Shown here: one piece after another, positions 61,718 to 64,000 of the stretch
Layout of the letters: the number at the start of each line of letters is the position of its first letter
How positions within the stretch are numbered: the stretch's first letter is position 1
Source: Agapanthus africanus
Taxonomy: Eukaryota > Streptophyta > Magnoliopsida > Asparagales > Amaryllidaceae
NCBI GenBank assembly: GCA_030015575.1
Contig: CM057342.1
Coordinates: 264,454,867 to 264,518,866, forward strand
Length of the DNA: 64,000 nucleotides
Direction of reading: 5' to 3'
Made by a program: the position numbers and the translations under genes
The notes under the pieces: generated by a model
The model's database searches: none
Told to the model about the DNA's origin: nothing
What the model saw: the letters and a program-made list of their open reading frames with translations, nothing else

Positions 61718-63136
61718 CCGTTTTGGGGCCCACGTGGTCAAATTTTCTTCTGGGCCTCATTGTTTGGAAATTGGGGTTTCTGGAATAATTACTTTTGGGC
61801 CCAGATTTGTTACAGTGTTTGTTTAATACTTGGGGCCCACTTGGAAAGTTTAGTCGATCGTAATTTTAAAACACGTATTTTGTTATCAGTACATTCACTT
61901 TTATCTGCGACCGGGAATGTCACTCGATCGGTAAAACTCGTCTGATTGCTATATGTTCTTTTAGACGGGTTTTGCGAACGTGACATTCGCGTTGATGTTG
62001 TGTGCTTGTGCTATGATTGTGGTTGGATTGTCGTGGTGGATAGCATGTGGTGCAATGTTAGAAATGCTGTTTATAATTCATTTGTATATTTGTTATTGCG
62101 GGGCGAGCGTCCGACATGTGGACTGCCATATTTGCCGTTTGTATATTATTTTGGGGCACGGCCGGGCTGAGGTCGATGTCACCGGTTGTATATATTTTTT
62201 TAATATTTTGTACTAGGATTACCCCATGGAGGAGTGCACGGATAGCCGGGTTCTGGAAGGCAACAAGCCCGCATCTCATGGCGCTGAGACGGAAGGGGCT
62301 TCGTTCTAGAACTGGCGGGCTATTCGCCGCACTCGTAGGGGGTACAGGTTTTCATTGCACAGGCTATCCACACGACAGGAAACGTCGAGTTTTATTTGCG
62401 GCTCAAATGAAACCCGGGGCTCCAAGATAATCCGCCATTCTGTAATGTTATCTGTGATGTTATTTATTATCATGCATGGGACGAATGTTATATATACTTA
62501 TATATATACTAGTAGATGTTGTATATGTTTTGCACCCGTGCTAGTCCAGCCCCCGCTTTGTCGTTAGTTAAGTAACCTAACAGGTGATGACGGGGCCCCG
62601 TGGCGAATGCGGATGGCATATACGTACATTTTATTTTCGTTCTTTTCTGGTGTGATAGGTTACAAATTGATGGGACCGCATTAATTTTAATTGATGGGAC
62701 CGCATTAATTTTAATTAATGCAAGATAAAAAAACCTAAAAGTTGTTGATTGGAACCATATTTTAAAAAACTGACATTACAGACGTTCTCTTTTGCTTTGC
62801 ACAGTGGTATTCATTTTGGAATATCCTGCACCTCATTCGATGAGGCAAGGGCCGAGATCCCTTCACCGGGAGTGACCCCTTGAGTAAAAGTTTGCGTCAG
62901 GGTAATAACTTCAATATAGTCGACTATTTTTGCTTTGCATCGTGGTATTCAGTCTGGAATATCCTGCACCTCATTCGACGAGGAAAGAGCCGAGATCCTT
63001 TCATAGGGAGTGACCTCTTTAGCAAAAGTTTCGCCACTATATATTTACAAAACTACTCAGGTTCCTTCAACGATATCAAGTTCATTACGTTAACGGGTTT
63101 TTCGCCAAAAACCCAGCCGTAGCCCTCCGTCGTTTC

Positions 63137-63382
63137 AGATAATTACTACTTAGTATTCGTGCTGTGTTTGTTGATTATTCGTCAAGGCACAGTGAATGGT
63201 AGCTGAGTAATAGTTCTCTGTTGCACAGATAGATGCGATTGGTTAGGACGGTCGCATGATTTTGTTGATTATTCATCAAGGATCATGCGAGTGGGTCTAA
63301 TGCAATCCAGGATAACGACGGGTTGAACTTGACTAGGACCTTTTGATTTGTTGATTATTCATCAAGGTCACTTGGTTCCTAG
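63137..63382 (+). other. Three conserved stem-loops in the leader of I
   Basis: The core is TTGTTGATTATTC.TCAAGG, three times. Outer arms: CTGTG/CACAG (63162-63166 with 63188-63192), TCGCATGAT/ATCATGCGA (63252-63260 with 63282-63290, a perfect 9 bp), and CTAGGA/TCCTAG (63333-63338 with 63377-63382). Inner arms of loops 2 and 3 are TTGAT/ATCAA, where A and K have TTGAC/GTCAA. Confidence 0.85.
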
Positions 63383-64000
63383 GGGTAAAAACCACATCGG
63401 GAGTTTCAAATATACAGGAAACCTGCAGATTTAGCATACCTTCTGGAGTGTGGTGACTAGAGCAGATTCCATCTAGTGCATCACACAATGATAGTTGGAT
63501 CCCGATCCCAATGATGAGTAGGATTACTCTCGGGAGATTATCACACTTAACAATCAATGCTATAAACCAAGTAGGTGTCTAGAAAGGTGTTAGCGGGGCT
63601 ACACCTCCAGGGAAAAGAGGTTATGTAATTAAGGAACTTCGCGAAAGCGTTGGAAAACCTCCCTCGAAGTACCAACACTGGCCTGGCTGAAAGGTTAAGC
63701 AAGTATTGTGACGTGAGATTAATCCTGACTAGTTCTTCTTTTAGGGTTTGAAGAAGAATTTGAGGAAATAGTGGGAGCCATCCTGGTAAGATAAAATAAA
63801 CCAATCTAATCTTGCAAGAGTGCACGCTGAGTGTTTTCCCTCTCTCTCTCTAGGTAGCAACCATTTCACGCCCTAATCAAGATAATAAAATGTATCGCTT
63901 GACCAATCCGAATTCTTATTCGGGGCTGGGGAACGTCGGTTCGGTTCTAACTTACGACAACTGTCATAAGTATGAGCAAGGGAAAGAGGAAAGTTTGAAT

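Larger units (their letters stand above)
59260..64000 (+). mobile_element. Copia element I, 5' LTR and leader; runs off the right edge
   Basis: The 5' LTR is 59260-61462 (2203 bp, TGTTGGATGTATATGCCC...AACCCTTCA), the primer site TGGTATCAGAGCC is at 61463-61475, and the leader runs 61476-63853. The leader has the GC-rich hairpin (61673-61717), the conserved block (62100-62350), the cassette pair (62790-62885, 62930-63025), three well-formed stem-loops (63137-63382) and a pyrimidine tract with TAG (63833-63853). Only the first bases of the protease-side region are inside the window. As in the others, no gag is recognisable. Confidence 0.9.

Overview
The window is nuclear DNA of a flowering plant, and by eye all of it is LTR retrotransposon sequence. 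I recognise no host gene, tRNA, rRNA or DNA transposon. The plant assignment rests on the retroelements. They are Ty1/copia elements of the Angela/BARE type (LTRs opening TGTTAG/TGTTGG with ATGCCCTAGAG just inside, a tRNA-iMet primer site TGGTATCAGAGCC, and the pol order PR-IN-RT-RNase H), together with very-long-LTR, Ty3/gypsy-like, large-retrotransposon-derivative (LARD-like) elements with LTRs of 3.9-4.3 kb (TGTAACATTT...GGGTCGTGACA). The species cannot be told from this.

Layout. The oldest visible layer is F, a copia pol fragment (52841-53237). Copia element C (+) abuts it on the left: internal 9443-10497 and 31239-34837, 3' LTR from 34838 to 52840 in three pieces. C has been hit four times: by a long-LTR element J (7107-9442), by copia A on the minus strand (10498-31233, TSD AGTTT), by a solo long LTR D (34857-39181, TSD ATGCC) and by a complete LARD-like element E (41146-52681, TSD GTAGC). 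A was in turn hit in its own 5' LTR by copia B (+, 18983-29364, TSD CCAAC). J was hit by copia K (-, 1-7106). Right of F, copia G (from 53238) is hit by H (from 56308), which is hit by I (from 59260, running off the right edge). The nest is four deep in three places.

The copia family is unusual. Its LTRs are about 2.0-2.2 kb. Between the primer site and the protease region lies a leader of about 2.3-3.1 kb with no recognisable gag. In B this leader holds, in order, a GC-rich hairpin about 200 nt after the primer site, a pair of roughly 100-nt cassettes, three stem-loops sharing a TTGTTG...TCAAGG core, and a pyrimidine tract resembling a 3' splice site. The stem-loops keep their pairing while the arm sequences differ between copies, which is the pattern of a selected RNA structure. 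A and B share the same decayed pol yet each inserted cleanly, so the family was probably moved by proteins made elsewhere. This structured, gag-less leader is the best candidate in the window for something undescribed.

E, D and J form the second family. Their LTRs hold splice-site-like junctions around a short exon-like block and a conserved long inverted repeat. The internal region of E has no recognisable gene but carries about 1.1 kb of degenerate repeats, each an inverted GTGCA...TGCAC pair. All elements that can be judged are broken or non-coding fossils. By-eye LTR divergence is about 2% for A and B and about 3-5% for E.
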